The translations under genes and the position numbers were made by a program. Source: CAWBBA01 sp963741625 (GTDB lineage Bacteria > Desulfobacterota > Desulfomonilia > Desulfomonilales > Desulfomonilaceae). From it: a stretch of DNA of 64,000 bases. The notes beneath the pieces are model-generated. The model was not told where the DNA came from, did not search any database, and saw nothing but the letters and a program-made list of their open reading frames with translations. Of this stretch, positions 1 through 8,298 are shown piece by piece; position 1 is the first letter of the stretch, and every line of letters begins with the position of its first letter. The stretch is taken from NCBI GenBank assembly GCA_963741625.1, contig CAVUIT010000010.1, positions 1 to 64,000 on the forward strand, given 5' to 3'.

Positions 1-109
1 TCTGCCGAGCTTCGGTTTTGGACTGGCGTCAGTTGCCACCCCCACAAGATCTTGCCTGAAGGGGCGGAAAGTAAATGTAGTAGCCCTTTTTCCTCTTCGT
101 TACCGCCAT
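1..109 (-). pseudogene. Phage-type integrase N-terminal fragment
   Basis: The minus strand opens with an ATG at 109 and reads MAVTKRKKGYYIYF, which resembles the N-terminal arm-binding segment of tyrosine integrases. A one-base shift near position 70 would continue it as RPFRQDLVGVATDA to the window edge, so the gene is cut by the edge and probably frameshifted. Its start overlaps the 3' end of the excisionase-like gene, as in xis-int pairs. The assignment is by resemblance only; the catalytic domain lies outside the window. Confidence 0.35.
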
Positions 110-433
110 GACTGCATCTCCTGCTTGAGAGCCGTCCTGGCAAACCTCAATGATTTCTTACCTCCTTTCCGTGTGAAATCTACTGGCTCTGGGCTCTTTC
201 TGTCAACTGGTCTTTCGATGGTTCGGGATTCGATGCACTCCCGTACCTGGTCCTTCAGTAAATCTTCTCTCTTTCGCCGTTATCTGGACGCATCCTAGCT
301 TTCCTTCACGCACCAGCTTATTCACCATCTTTGCACTAATTCCAAGAATGTCTGCAACATCTTTGGCACTCAAAAGCATCTGAATAAAAATCTGCTCTTG
401 ATCATTCTCCTTTCCCGTTTCCTTGTTCATCAT
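100..433 (-). CDS. Excisionase-like HTH protein, frameshifted
   Basis: The N-terminal 60 residues contain an HTH_17/MerR-like motif (LLSAKDVADILGISAKMV, then a wing ending in ERRFTE), typical of excisionases and small DNA-binding proteins of mobile elements. GGAGG lies 9 bases upstream of the tandem ATGs. The uninterrupted frame stops at 203. Removing one C from the CC at 252-253 restores the family-typical continuation DQVRECIESRTIERP and moves the stop to 100, where it overlaps the integrase start. DNA binding is inferred from the fold. Confidence 0.5.
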
Positions 434-606
434 TCATCCTGTCCTCCAGAATAACACCTGCTGCTAATGCAGCTTCGTTGCTGGCATACACCCGCCTTGT
501 GCCCCCTTGTCCTAAAAGGTTATGGTGTGGGGGCCTTCAATTAATTTCGTCCGACAAGGGGACTACGTTCGGTTACGACATATCAAGCTCTGAGGCCTCG
601 GCTGAG

Positions 607-1029
607 TCATACGCAAGCGTCACAGTATTGATAAACTGCATCTGTTGCCGTCTGGAGAATCTGCTGAGATGATCGCGGTTTAAAGCGGGTTTCAAAGGCT
701 TCTCGTGCCTCTTCTCGTCGATAACACCCAAAGGAAGCCCTAGTTTTCATCAGATTCTTTATCACGGGATGTCTGTTAAGACTGAATGCAGTGGCAACGT
801 TCCTCCCGAATCCTTCTTGAATTGCCTTCTGGGTTTTTTTGTCCAGTCCTGTAGGTGGGAGCTGTAGGATGATCTCCTCTGGGTGAATGCGATTGCAGAG
901 TTCCTTGATTTCCTCGTCAATGTTTCCGGTTAAGAAATCGGAGCTGGCAAAATATCCTTTTTCCCTGCTACCTCCTATGAATGTGTACGCTGTCTTGTCT
1001 CTGCCGTTATTAATTGCTAATACTTTCAT
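607..1029 (-). CDS. Hypothetical protein of mobile-element type
   Basis: An open frame of about 140 residues starting MKVLAINNGRDKTAY. The frame stays open upstream of 1029, but this ATG begins the region that looks like protein. No known domain was recognised; a short beta-rich start is followed by mixed helices. A one-base shift near the 3' end would extend it to a stop at 573 with the plausible tail LAYDSAEASELDMS, so the true end may be 573. It lies downstream of the DUF3102-like gene on the same strand. Function unknown. Confidence 0.4.
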   Translation of the reverse strand: MKVLAINNGRDKTAYTFIGGSREKGYFASSDFLTGNIDEEIKELCNRIHPEEIILQLPPTGLDKKTQKAIQEGFGRNVATAFSLNRHPVIKNLMKTRASFGCYRREEAREAFETRFKPRSSQQILQTATDAVYQYCDACV

Positions 1030-1210
1030 CTTCTTTGTTCTCCAACAATTCTGGTGGCGCCATAGTGATGGATTTCCCGCCACCCGTTTGCTTAATTTTG
1101 CGGGCACCGGCTTATATCCGGCACTCGGTTGGGCAGACGAGCAGATCAAGCCCCAAAAGCAGCTGTACCTGCTGTCTGCAGATTAGAATGTGAAAACCGT
1201 ATTACTGAAG

Positions 1211-1312
1211 TCTCAAAGGTGACCGCCCGCTAGGCTGCTAGGTCTCATCGTGTGGCTGGAAAATCAAAAGACTATAAAGAAAATCTGGTTTTGACATACC
1301 ACTATGCTCAAT
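1211..1312. repeat. Diverged direct repeat, copy 1
   Basis: About 100 bases align with 2342-2442 with small gaps. Shared blocks are TCTCA, GGTGACC, GGTCTCAT, GACTAT.AA, ATCTGGT and CCACT at matching spacing. Both copies lie upstream of minus-strand gene ends in the accessory region. The blocks GACC and GGTC could pair, so a structured RNA or operator is possible. Neither copy carries a good reading frame. Confidence 0.45.
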
Positions 1313-1400
1313 TCTGCGAGCCTGAATCGCCCCGTTTGCAGGGAACAAATTCAGAGCATGGGTTTAGAGAGTTTCTTCGGTTAAATTTCCAATATGCCCG

Positions 1401-1419
1401 ACTCGCCACCGTGGCGAGT
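1401..1419 (-). terminator. Perfect hairpin after the DUF3102-like gene
   Basis: ACTCGCCAC C GTGGCGAGT is a 9-bp perfect stem with a one-base centre, located 7 to 25 bases past the stop of the minus-strand gene ending at 1426. There is no T-run on the minus side, so it would be a weak or factor-dependent terminator, or a protein-binding palindrome. Confidence 0.35.
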
Positions 1420-1425
1420 TCGATC

Positions 1426-1905
1426 TCAATTTGACAAAAGCCCGCCAAGCTTTTCAATCAGTTTTTCCTGGTCGCTCTTGCTCGTACACTCAATGGTTAT
1501 TCTGCTGCCATCCTGCGATGGAGTGACTTTGTAACTGCCCATGTCAATTTTCTTGGAGCTCTCAGACTTGCCGGATATTTTTACTGGTTGACCGAGCAGT
1601 GCTTTCACTTCCTTTTCAAAATCCTGGGCTGTTTGCTCTGTGAGGCGTTCCAAGTTCGCTTCCACATACTTCACATGCTCGGGCAGCTTCGAGGCAATCA
1701 AAAGCTTCTTGATGCCCAGACAAGAAAAGTCAGGGAGTCGATCAGTGAAGCGGTCATACGCCTGCACATAGTTCTGTGCGGTCCTTTCTGGGAGTCCTAT
1801 GAACTTCAACCACGTGTGGTACAGCTTTTTCTTCTTCAGTTTCGACCTGACTTCAAACAGTAATTTGCCGATCTCGTAGATGCTGTTGAGGGTTCGCTGT
1901 TTCAC
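1426..1905 (-). CDS. DUF3102-like protein
   Basis: The 159 residues begin with a GTG that overlaps the TGA of the preceding gene (GTGA), indicating translational coupling. The N-terminal part (SIYEIGKLLFEVR, WLKFIGLPERTAQNYVQAYDRF) matches the pattern of DUF3102 proteins, which combine a helical region with an HTH-like 'RTAQNY' segment and are frequent on plasmids and integrative elements. The C-terminal 50 residues are less typical. DNA binding is inferred; no biochemical role is known to me. Confidence 0.55.
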   Translation of the reverse strand: MKQRTLNSIYEIGKLLFEVRSKLKKKKLYHTWLKFIGLPERTAQNYVQAYDRFTDRLPDFSCLGIKKLLIASKLPEHVKYVEANLERLTEQTAQDFEKEVKALLGQPVKISGKSESSKKIDMGSYKVTPSQDGSRITIECTSKSDQEKLIEKLGGLLSN

Positions 1906-2279
1906 GGGGTATCCCTCTTCACAGGCTTTGATGAAGTCCTCTTCGGTCTTCCGCCAAAATCCATTTCTTTGCCTTGGTCATTGACTATCGTGTTTTGTTT
2001 ACCCAAGGCTTGTATCATCGACTGGACCTGATCCTTGTCGATCATTTGCACGGGTTTTTCATTTTCGACAGGTTCCGGGTTGGCTATTGATTGAGGAGTG
2101 GACTCATCGCCCTCTCCGTCATCATATTCATCTTCCTCATCTTCATTTTCTTCTGGATTAATTTTTAGCTGTGGTTCACCCAATGGGTTTTCCTCCTGTT
2201 TTGAAAATACTACGATGCATTCCCCTGGATAACTCCCCGAGGAAATCCCGTAAAGGATTGGCTGAAGCAGACGCATCAA
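1902..2279 (-). CDS. Acidic hypothetical protein coupled to the DUF3102-like gene
   Basis: A frame of up to 125 residues with a strongly acidic low-complexity centre (EENEDEEDEYDDGEGDE) and a basic C-terminus (RPKRTSSKPVKR). The first 25 residues look unlike the rest, so the real start is probably downstream of 2279. Its stop overlaps the GTG of the next gene by four bases. Function unknown; the two genes probably form one unit of a mobile element. Confidence 0.4.
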   Translation of the reverse strand: MMRLLQPILYGISSGSYPGECIVVFSKQEENPLGEPQLKINPEENEDEEDEYDDGEGDESTPQSIANPEPVENEKPVQMIDKDQVQSMIQALGKQNTIVNDQGKEMDFGGRPKRTSSKPVKRDTP

Positions 2280-2341
2280 ACCCTCAAGCAGGTGAGATGC
2301 GCCGCCCGAACATTAGATTTATAAGACCCTTACTATGGAAA

Positions 2342-2442
2342 TCTCAGTGGTGACCACCTGGCGAAGGTCGGTCTCATGGCGTGACAAGAAAGAATCTGAA
2401 GACTATGAAAATATCTGGTGGTTAAGATGCCACTCTTTCAAA
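2342..2442. repeat. Diverged direct repeat, copy 2
   Basis: Second copy of the repeat at 1211-1312, beginning TCTCAGTGGTGACC and sharing GGTCTCAT, GACTATGAA and ATCTGGTGG. The block GACC ACCT ... AGG TC GGTC could fold as a short hairpin. It lies between the acidic protein gene and IS copy 1. Confidence 0.45.
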
Positions 2443-2528
2443 TATGCGCTCCAGATTGCACTCAATTCTTATGGTTCCGTCCGGAACATTGGCTTCGCAA
2501 CTTTAACTTCCTATATATTATCTAGTAG

Positions 2529-3461
2529 AGCTGGTTGCAAAACCTCATAAACGTTTTATGACAATCATGATACAGGCGATCTGGATGAAAGCCTCGTACA
2601 TGCAGACCTGGTGCTCGTATCGGACGACTATCCGTCGAAAGTTTCCGAACCAACTGAAAGTTCTCTCAACTGTATATCGTCTCCTGTATCGATCCCAAAG
2701 GCGGTCATCTTGTCTGTTGACATTCCTATGATTGCGTCGATGAGGGGAGAGCAAGTTGATACCTCGTTTTCTCAAGCGCTTGCGCAAAGGGTCACTGTCG
2801 TACGCCTTGTCTCCGATTACTCTCTTGGGGCGGGTCCTTGGCCTCCCTGGCCCCTTTTTAGGGACTTTGATTTGCTGGAGTGTCTTTTCGGCGAGCCTGA
2901 CCTCTGCTGGCGAAGCAGAGTCGGTATGGCTTCCCAGAGGAATACCCTTGCCATCGACCACCACCATGCACTTTGTTCCCTTTCCCCTCTTGGTCTTTCC
3001 GACCGCTGGACCCCTTTTTTTGCTGGGAAGAAGCTCGCATCGATGAATGACTCTTCCCAGTCGAGTACCCCGTTGGCATCCAATTCGGAGAGAAAGGCCC
3101 TCCACATATCTTTGAGGACTTCGGCCTCGTACCATTCCTTCAGGCGACGCCAGCAGGTTGAAGGGTGCGGGTACTTGTCAGGAAGATCTTTCCACCGGGC
3201 TCCCGTCTTGAGTATCCAGAGGATTCCCTCGAAGACCAAGCGATTATCCTTTCTGGGGCGACCTCCTTTCGGTCGAGGAGGAGGCTTGGGAATGAGGGGT
3301 TCGATCTTCTTCCACTGCTCATCGGTCAGGTACACGACGCGTTTTTGCTCACCGGACTTACCTCCGGCGAGCTAAATATACATATTATTTCATAAAAACA
3401 AGGATTTAAATCATGCGCGATTTCGCGCGCTTATAACTGATCGGCGGTTTTGCAACCGCTT
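2529..3461 (-). mobile_element. IS5-family insertion sequence, copy 1
   Basis: A 933-bp element whose ends carry inverted repeats with the shared core GGTTGCAAAACC. It is almost identical to 13655-14585 in the opposite orientation. The flanks are GTAG on the left and CTAC on the right, not an exact direct duplication. It differs from copy 2 by two extra bases in an A-run near the transposase start (five A against three), which puts the probable GTG start out of frame. Confidence 0.85.
2545..3335 (-). CDS. IS5-family transposase, two frames joined by -1 frameshift
   Basis: OrfA (2817-3335) begins MYLTDEQWKKIEPLIPKPPP and has the DUF4096-type N-terminus plus the first acidic residue region (SFIDASFFPAKK). 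OrfB (stop 2545) continues with VVVDGKGIPLG, IGDKAYDSDPL and RRRYTVERTFSWFGNFRR, the DDE_Tnp_1 C-terminal signature. The frames meet at a GCAAAAAAAG run, the usual slippery site for -1 programmed frameshifting in IS427-like elements. The same arrangement in copy 2 supports programming rather than decay. In this copy the GTG start used in copy 2 is out of frame. Confidence 0.8.
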
Positions 3462-3650
3462 CTACACAAATCCATCTTTACCTGCATTTTCTTGATGGCT
3501 CCCATAGAGGGCTAAGAGACAATATCCTGAAATACCAGGTTTAATTGTCTCGAATTTGTCCCGTCCGAATACCCCGTCCGACGAGCTCTCCCGATGCGTC
3601 GGGAGAGTTAAATTCAAAACGAAATTTCATCAATCCTTGTGAACAGAAGT
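3462..3650. repeat. Intergenic repeat with palindrome, copy 1
   Basis: Directly beside IS copy 1, about 185 bases align with 8036-8225 (shared AATCCATCTTTAC, TGCATTTT/CGCATTTT, AATGCCCTGAAATA-type and CCCGTCCG-type blocks). It contains a 9-bp stem CTCTCCCGA TGCG TCGGGAGAG followed by TTAAAT. No reading frame is convincing across 3462-3785. It may be a MITE-like element or a regulatory segment. Confidence 0.55.
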
Positions 3651-3785
3651 TCCTGTGGGATTAGAGAGTGCCGTTGCCGATTCCGTCTATGCGAGGTCTA
3701 GTTAATGCTTACCGATTCCTGAGAGCCGAAAGGCGATTCCATGTCAGACTGTTCGAGAAAAGCCAGCTTCTCTCGGCCCTCCGAC

Positions 3786-4130
3786 TCATGTCATGATCCA
3801 GAACTGACTCTTTCGGTATTTTCTCCTCAGTGGAGCACTGGGTTCACTAAAGTATTTACAATCCTTGCACGGACCGAGCTTGATTTTTGCCAGAAACCGA
3901 GCGGAGCGGGAGGTTGCTTGGCGCTGCCATCCCTCACGCGCCTTTTGAGACATTCCGCTAACCATCCCTGGTATAAGGCATTTTCGAAGATCTTCTCTTT
4001 CCTTAAAAATGCGGATCTGGGCATCAAGAGAATCGTTCTCGTTTTGGCCGAGCGGCAAACGGCAGAAAGCTTTGTGGCGAACGGATCGTGATCTTGCGTG
4101 CGTATGTCCTTGTCGCCCCGAAGTGCTGGT
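3786..4130 (-). CDS. Unresolved reading frame, possibly a gene fragment
   Basis: The minus strand stays open here in more than one frame. One ends CKDCKYFSEPSAPL..., another reads RSAFLRKEKIFENALYQGWL. Neither has a start with a ribosome binding site, and I cannot choose between them. It follows a small gene with a clear start, so it may be a decayed or frameshifted continuation of the same operon. Confidence 0.15.
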   Translation of the reverse strand, partial: TSTSGRQGHTHARSRSVRHKAFCRLPLGQNENDSLDAQIRIFKEREDLRKCLIPGMVSGMSQKAREGWQRQATSRSARFLAKIKLGPCKDCKYFSEPSAPLRRKYRKSQFWIMT

Positions 4131-4138
4131 TTGAGGCG

Positions 4139-4379
4139 TTATGGGCAATCCAGGCTTTTTATTCGTCTCAGCTCCAGTTCGTGCATCCCTTGAAGTCGGA
4201 TGTTGAACGATCCATACCGCAGCGTCTCTAGATGCTCGGCCAAAATCACGTCCTTCGTAGCAGTTGGGTTCAGGCACACAAAGGGGACGCTCTGGACTGT
4301 TGGCTTCTGGCGTAATCGAGTTGGCTAGCTTGGCGTAGTTGTACTCCACCGGACCGGAGGCTTCCTGCATCCGTGACAT
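4139..4379 (-). CDS. Small hypothetical protein, frameshifted
   Basis: A strong AAAGGAG lies 7 bases upstream of the ATG at 4379 (MSRMQEASGPVEYNYAKLAN). Removing one base from the GGGG run at 4283-4286 gives a coherent protein of about 79 residues continuing FVCLNPTATKDVILAEHLET and ending IKSLDCP. Without the correction the original frame runs on as low-quality sequence to 3786. No family recognised; the setting suggests a phage or plasmid accessory protein. Confidence 0.4.
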
Positions 4380-4802
4380 TGGGTCTCTCCTTTTGATCTT
4401 TCTTTCGATTGTCTGTTATCGGTGATTCGATCGGGTCTACCTCATGAGAATCCTTCACCAGAACATGTCTGGTCATTATTTTATTTGAGTCAAAATAATG
4501 ATCTTTTGTTCCAAGAAATTATCTATAAAATTTATAGCATAAGATTATTTAAACTGATGAATAGCTTGATATATAACATTTTCATGTATTAGTGGTCTAT
4601 CTTCGCAATTCCTGGAATGAAACTCTGGGGGTTCGTCCTCCTCGCAATGATCATAATTGCTAAGTCGATGGCGCTGATTATCAAAGTGGTGGAAGTGGCT
4701 GGATAAAATCCCCCGCAAAGCAAATACTCAGCGTCCAATGTCCAGACTCGGCGAGTTGAGATCACTCAACACCATGTGCCAGCCCGACACGGATCATCCC
4801 TC
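4380..4802. other. A+T-rich intergenic stretch
   Basis: Positions 4480-4600 are markedly A+T-rich and hold no gene. The only coding candidate is the short hydrophobic frame at 4617-4706. The region separates two minus-strand genes, so the upstream signal of the 4139-4379 gene probably lies in the A+T-rich part. Confidence 0.35.
4617..4706 (+). CDS. Possible 29-residue membrane peptide
   Basis: The frame MKLWGFVLLAMIIIAKSMAL continues to a stop at 4704-4706 and is hydrophobic for most of its length, like a single membrane segment. Only a weak CCTGGA precedes the ATG. It could be a toxin-like or regulatory peptide, but length alone makes chance likely. Confidence 0.2.
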   Translation: MKLWGFVLLAMIIIAKSMALIIKVVEVAG

Positions 4803-5735
4803 TCAAGCCGGATATTGCTCCAAAACGTGAATGATACTCAAGAGGGTTTCGTTTACGGGTGTCGGGATGCCGTAACTTTTGCCCAGCTCCACCACTTTCC
4901 CAGCAAAAGCCTCGACCTCTGTCTTGCGTCCCGCTTCAATATCCTGCAGCATCGAAGTCTTGCCTTTGGGGTCCTGTGTCCTGAGAGCAGCATGCCAGTT
5001 ATCAAGATCCTGCTCCCCCAAATTCACGCCCACACGGTGTGCCAGTACGAGGACCTCCCGCATCAGCGCATCCATCAATGCTCTTGCGTCAGAGGATGAT
5101 TGAAAGACGCTAAAAGATGCCCGCATGACCGCAGACGCCTGGTTGACTCCCACGTTAACCATGAACTTCCACCACAACATACGCACCATGTCAGTGGGTA
5201 TCTCAGACGCAATTCCTGCCCTTTGCAATGCTTCTTGGACGCGTAGGACTCTTTGACTCAGATGGGAATTGTCGGCTTCACCAAAGTAAATTTTCCCTGG
5301 GTTGGTATAGGTGACAGAGTTTCCCTCACGGAGGGCATTTAATGAAATAGCAATGGCATAAAGGACTTTGTCCATGCCATAAACCGAGCCAAGGTATTCC
5401 TCGCTGTCAAGCCCGTTCATTACCGAGATAAGAGTCGTCTGGTCGCCGACCAAGTTTTTCAACTCGTGAACCGCCTCCGCAAGGTTGTGATTCTTGAGAG
5501 CCACAATGATGAGATCGGCGGGTGTAGCATGTTCATCCGGGTGAACGACGGGAACAGAATACTGTTTCCCGTTAACCACCAAACCTTCTGCTTTCAGGCG
5601 GTCATAGCGAGTGCCCCTAGCCACCAACACAGTTGAGAATACAGACGCATCGAAAAACCTGGATGCGTAAGATGCTCCCATCCCTCCTGCTCCAAGGATA
5701 GCCACGTTTTTGATCTCGTTCACTGAATCCTCCAC
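4803..5735 (-). CDS. Ketopantoate reductase family protein
   Basis: Intact at 310 residues, the usual length for 2-dehydropantoate 2-reductases. The N-terminal Rossmann fold shows VAILGAGGMGASYASRF (GxGxxG), the middle has LIIVALKNHN and SVMNGLDSEE, and the helical C-terminal domain has WWKFMVNVGVNQASAVMRA with the family's conserved lysine and asparagine. The family reduces ketopantoate to pantoate with NADPH in pantothenate synthesis. Located between IS copies and outside any pan operon, it may act on another 2-oxoacid. The next 50 bases upstream lead straight into a repeat also found upstream of the IHF-like gene. Confidence 0.85.
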   Translation of the reverse strand: MEDSVNEIKNVAILGAGGMGASYASRFFDASVFSTVLVARGTRYDRLKAEGLVVNGKQYSVPVVHPDEHATPADLIIVALKNHNLAEAVHELKNLVGDQTTLISVMNGLDSEEYLGSVYGMDKVLYAIAISLNALREGNSVTYTNPGKIYFGEADNSHLSQRVLRVQEALQRAGIASEIPTDMVRMLWWKFMVNVGVNQASAVMRASFSVFQSSSDARALMDALMREVLVLAHRVGVNLGEQDLDNWHAALRTQDPKGKTSMLQDIEAGRKTEVEAFAGKVVELGKSYGIPTPVNETLLSIIHVLEQYPA

Positions 5736-5785
5736 CCTGATTGGTTCATTTAGGCGGCACTAAGTAATCAGATTAGCAGAACTAT

Positions 5786-6190
5786 AACCTTAAACGCAAT
5801 GATATCACCATATTCTTCAAAGCGGATTCACAATGATCCAGACATGTGGACAGGGTCGGTCAGAGTGGACAACTTCCCAAAAGCACCCTGTCCACAGATT
5901 ATCCGCACCAGGACTGCAAAAGACAGGGTGGACAACCTGGACACCCATTTTCAGGGGTTGACACAAGAAAAAAATCACCATATCAAAAAAGATGAGTATG
6001 GCGATGAACGCTCCGAAAAAAACTGATATCCTTCATAGTGCCAGCTAAGGTGTCCACCTTGTCTATACTATTATTTTATATTTTATTATAGTTTTATGTG
6101 GACAACTTGGTGTTTTTACCCTGTCCACACCTCGTCCACCCTGTCCACTTCATTGCACACGCTAGTTTGCATGTGATGGCTGTGATAAAC
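5786..6190. repeat. Long intergenic repeat, copy 1
   Basis: The first 110 bases align with 9848-9960 (ATATTCTTC.AAG, GGATTC, AATGATC, ACAACTT). The end GCACACGCTAGTTTGC aligns with GCACACGGTAGTTTGC at 9975. The middle, including the A+T-rich part, is absent from the second copy. Both copies start about 50 bases upstream of a minus-strand gene. Confidence 0.5.
5846..6149. promoter_or_regulatory. Iteron-like cluster of nine GTGGAC/GTCCAC motifs
   Basis: GTGGAC or its complement occurs nine times in 304 bases (near 5846, 5865, 5890, 5928, 6052, 6099, 6123, 6134, 6143). It is often extended to GTGGACAACTTGG or CCCTGTCCAC, and occurs in both orientations. An A+T-rich run at 6064-6097 lies inside. 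The extended motif TGTGGACAA differs by one base from the DnaA-box complement TGTGGATAA. The layout resembles iteron origins or a multi-site operator; which of these is not shown by sequence. Confidence 0.4.
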
Positions 6191-6225
6191 CTCGTGAAGC
6201 AGCCGAACGGTGATATACTTAATAA

Positions 6226-7798
6226 ATGATGTCTCAAGCAAGGCCCACTTCAAGGGGACATGCCAGCTCTAACAAGCTGCTCTATCTGTTAGCGGGGCTT
6301 CTCGCCTGCTCTGGCTGTGGGATTGCTGCGTACAAGGCTTATCTAGGGTTTCCTTTGACTCCCAGATCAGCAGATCGCGTATGGAACCTGGAGGTGAGCG
6401 TCAATTTCTCGGCTGATCACAGACCGGTAAAAGTATCCATGTTCATTCCGAAAAGCTCGCGGGGCTTCGCACTAATGCATGAGGAGTTTGTTTCCAAGGG
6501 TTACGAGTTGACGGCTCGGGCCGAAGGCGACAATAGGAAGGTGACGTGGTCCATGCCCGACGCCGGGGGAGAACAGACCCTTTACTATCGTGGAGTAGTC
6601 CGTGCGGCACGTACTATGGCTCCCAAATATGAAGCAAAAAGGCCAGACACCATCGACCCAGGAGGGCACAGGTGCGAATCTTGCCGCTGCCAATGATCTG
6701 ATTGCCAAAACAAAAGCGAAATCAGCTGACATTCCCAGTTTTGTGGCAGAACTAATTAGACGGCTAAACCAGTCGGTCCCAGATGACAATGTCAAATTTC
6801 TGCTGGGGCGCAACCCGTCACCTCTTAAGAAGATTGATCTTGCTGTCCGTCTATTGGGCCAAGCCGACATTCCCGCCAGAGTAGTTCGAGGGCTCCATCT
6901 GGATGCAAAACAATACTCTTTTCCTAGAAAAACCTCGTTCTTGAATTGGCTGCAGTTCTATGACAACGGGTACTGGTGGCCATTTATCCCTGGCCGTGGC
7001 AAACCTTCTATTCCCAGGGACTGGTTTCCGTGGTGGCGGGGTACTGAAGAGTTCGTCCAACTGGAAGGGGGGAAAAACCTACGCGTGATGGTGTCGGCCA
7101 GTCCCAAAGTCGAAGCAGCTATTAGCGAAGCTGTGAAGCGAGGTGACATTAGCAGGCCCTTTCTGTTGGATGTCTCTTTGCTTAGCCTTCCTCTCAATGT
7201 TCAGGCTGTCTACCGGGTCATGCTCATGGTTCCTGTAGGCGCACTTGTGCTTGTTCTGCTGCGGAATATCATTGGCATAAAAACTTTCGGGACTTTTATG
7301 CCAGTACCGATTGCTCTCGCATTCCGTGAGACCGGGCTTCTCTGGGGAATTTTGATATTCATTGTACTGATCACAATGGGTTTGACTGCACGATTCTACT
7401 TTGAACAGCTGAAGTTGCTGTTAGTACCAAGGCTGTGCGCGGTTCTCATCGTTGTGGTGGCATCCATGGCGGTGCTCAGCGTCGTCTTGGAGTTTCTGGG
7501 ATTACATCCCGGTCTGTCGGTCGCTTTGTTACCGATGGTCATCATCACGATGACCATCGAGAGGATGTCCATCTCATGGGAAGAAGAAGGTCCTGGGAAA
7601 GCTCTGGTAATGGGATTAGGAAGTCTGGTAGCCGCCAGCCTCGCTTTCATCGTGATGAATATAAAAAATGTTGAACACGTGGTGTTTGTTTTCCCGGAAC
7701 TGCTGTTGGTATTGTTAGCTATTACTCTTTTGCTGGGTCGCTATTCCGGATACCGCTTGATGGACTTATATAGATTCAGATCCTTAGCAGCGGATTGA
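6226..7798 (+). CDS. Inactive-transglutaminase/7TM membrane protein, frameshifted
   Basis: Two frames (6226-6696 and onward to 7798) form one protein of about 520 residues. Its layout is an N-terminal membrane anchor, a periplasmic region with a transglutaminase-like fold (ADIPARVVRGLHLDAKQ, the position of the catalytic pair in active relatives), then about seven hydrophobic helices from residue 340 (MLMVPVGALVLVLL to VFPELLLVLLAITLLL). This matches the UUP1/7TM_transglut family. A single-base indel lies between 6630 and 6660. Family neighbours usually include a RimK-like ATP-grasp ligase, which is not visible here. Substrate unknown. Confidence 0.7.
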
Positions 7799-8298
7799 GA
7801 AATGGCTGGTCCCAAAAAAAGCGGTCCGAGTTTTGAATTAGTATCGTGGCAGAATCTAAGCCTATAGGAGGTGAGGATGAGATTGCCGGATCTGATTATT
7901 GACGGACTCACATCAACGGTTCACCCTTCTGCTCTCGGGATTTTTTTGGGTCGTCCTCTCTTAGGCATCTCAGCTCAGACGTGCTCTTGCCAACCTGAGC
8001 GAATAAGGCAAAGAAATCCTGTCTTAGCTCATCAACTATGTAGTACAAAAATCCATCTTTACTCGCATTTTTCTAACGGCTACCAGAGCCTGTTACCGGA
8101 CAATGCCCTGAAATAACAAGATATCTTTTCTTGAATGTTTGCCGTTCCCACACCCTGTCCGCGGGAACTCTCCCGACGTCGGGAGAGTTAAATTTGAAAC
8201 AGAATCTCCCGAAATCTTACTGAAAAGCTTCCCGCCGGTGAACTCTATGAAGGTACAGCACCTGCAATTGGTGGGAATTTTGGGCAAATCACAGATTG
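7799..8298. other. Gap with gene remnant and repeat copy 2
   Basis: GGAGGTGAGG precedes an ATG at 7877, but the frame reads like noise and runs into the repeat. On the minus strand MPKRGRPKKIP followed closely by a stop resembles the start of a DNA-binding mobile-element protein, so a truncated remnant is possible. From 8036 the stretch is repeat. Confidence 0.3.
8036..8225. repeat. Intergenic repeat with palindrome, copy 2
   Basis: Aligns with 3462-3650 from TAC.AAAATCCATCTTTAC through the hairpin. Here the palindrome AACTCTCCCGAC plus its complement is a perfect 24-base dyad. In the other copy the arms are the same but the centre is TGCG. The first 30 bases also resemble 13426-13456. Confidence 0.55.

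Larger units (their letters stand above)
1030..1425. other. Intergenic stretch with a repeat and a hairpin
   Basis: No convincing gene. The stretch carries the first copy of a diverged direct repeat (1211-1312) and a perfect hairpin at 1401-1419, just past the stop of the minus-strand gene that ends at 1426. Confidence 0.4.
5736..6225. other. Intergenic region with motif array and A+T-rich core
   Basis: No gene. It lies between divergent panE-like and 7TM genes and is filled by the repeat at 5786-6190 and the GTGGAC/GTCCAC array. It could serve as a shared control region or as a replication or partition site of the surrounding element. Confidence 0.45.

Noticed and set aside
2545..3335. IS copy 1 transposase as a pseudogene because it is split
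   Set aside because: The same split at an A7G run in copy 2 fits the programmed -1 frameshift of IS427-type elements. The start difference in copy 1 remains a caution.
2611..3375. Open frame of about 254 codons antisense to the transposase (also at 13721-14503)
   Set aside because: It overlaps the whole transposase on the opposite strand and has no protein-like features; the transposase has clear DDE motifs.
5846..6149. Chromosomal oriC
   Set aside because: No exact DnaA box (TTATCCACA) and no dnaA or dnaN nearby; an element origin or operator is more likely.
7877..8116. SD-led frame after the 7TM gene
   Set aside because: The amino-acid sequence is not protein-like and it continues into the intergenic repeat.
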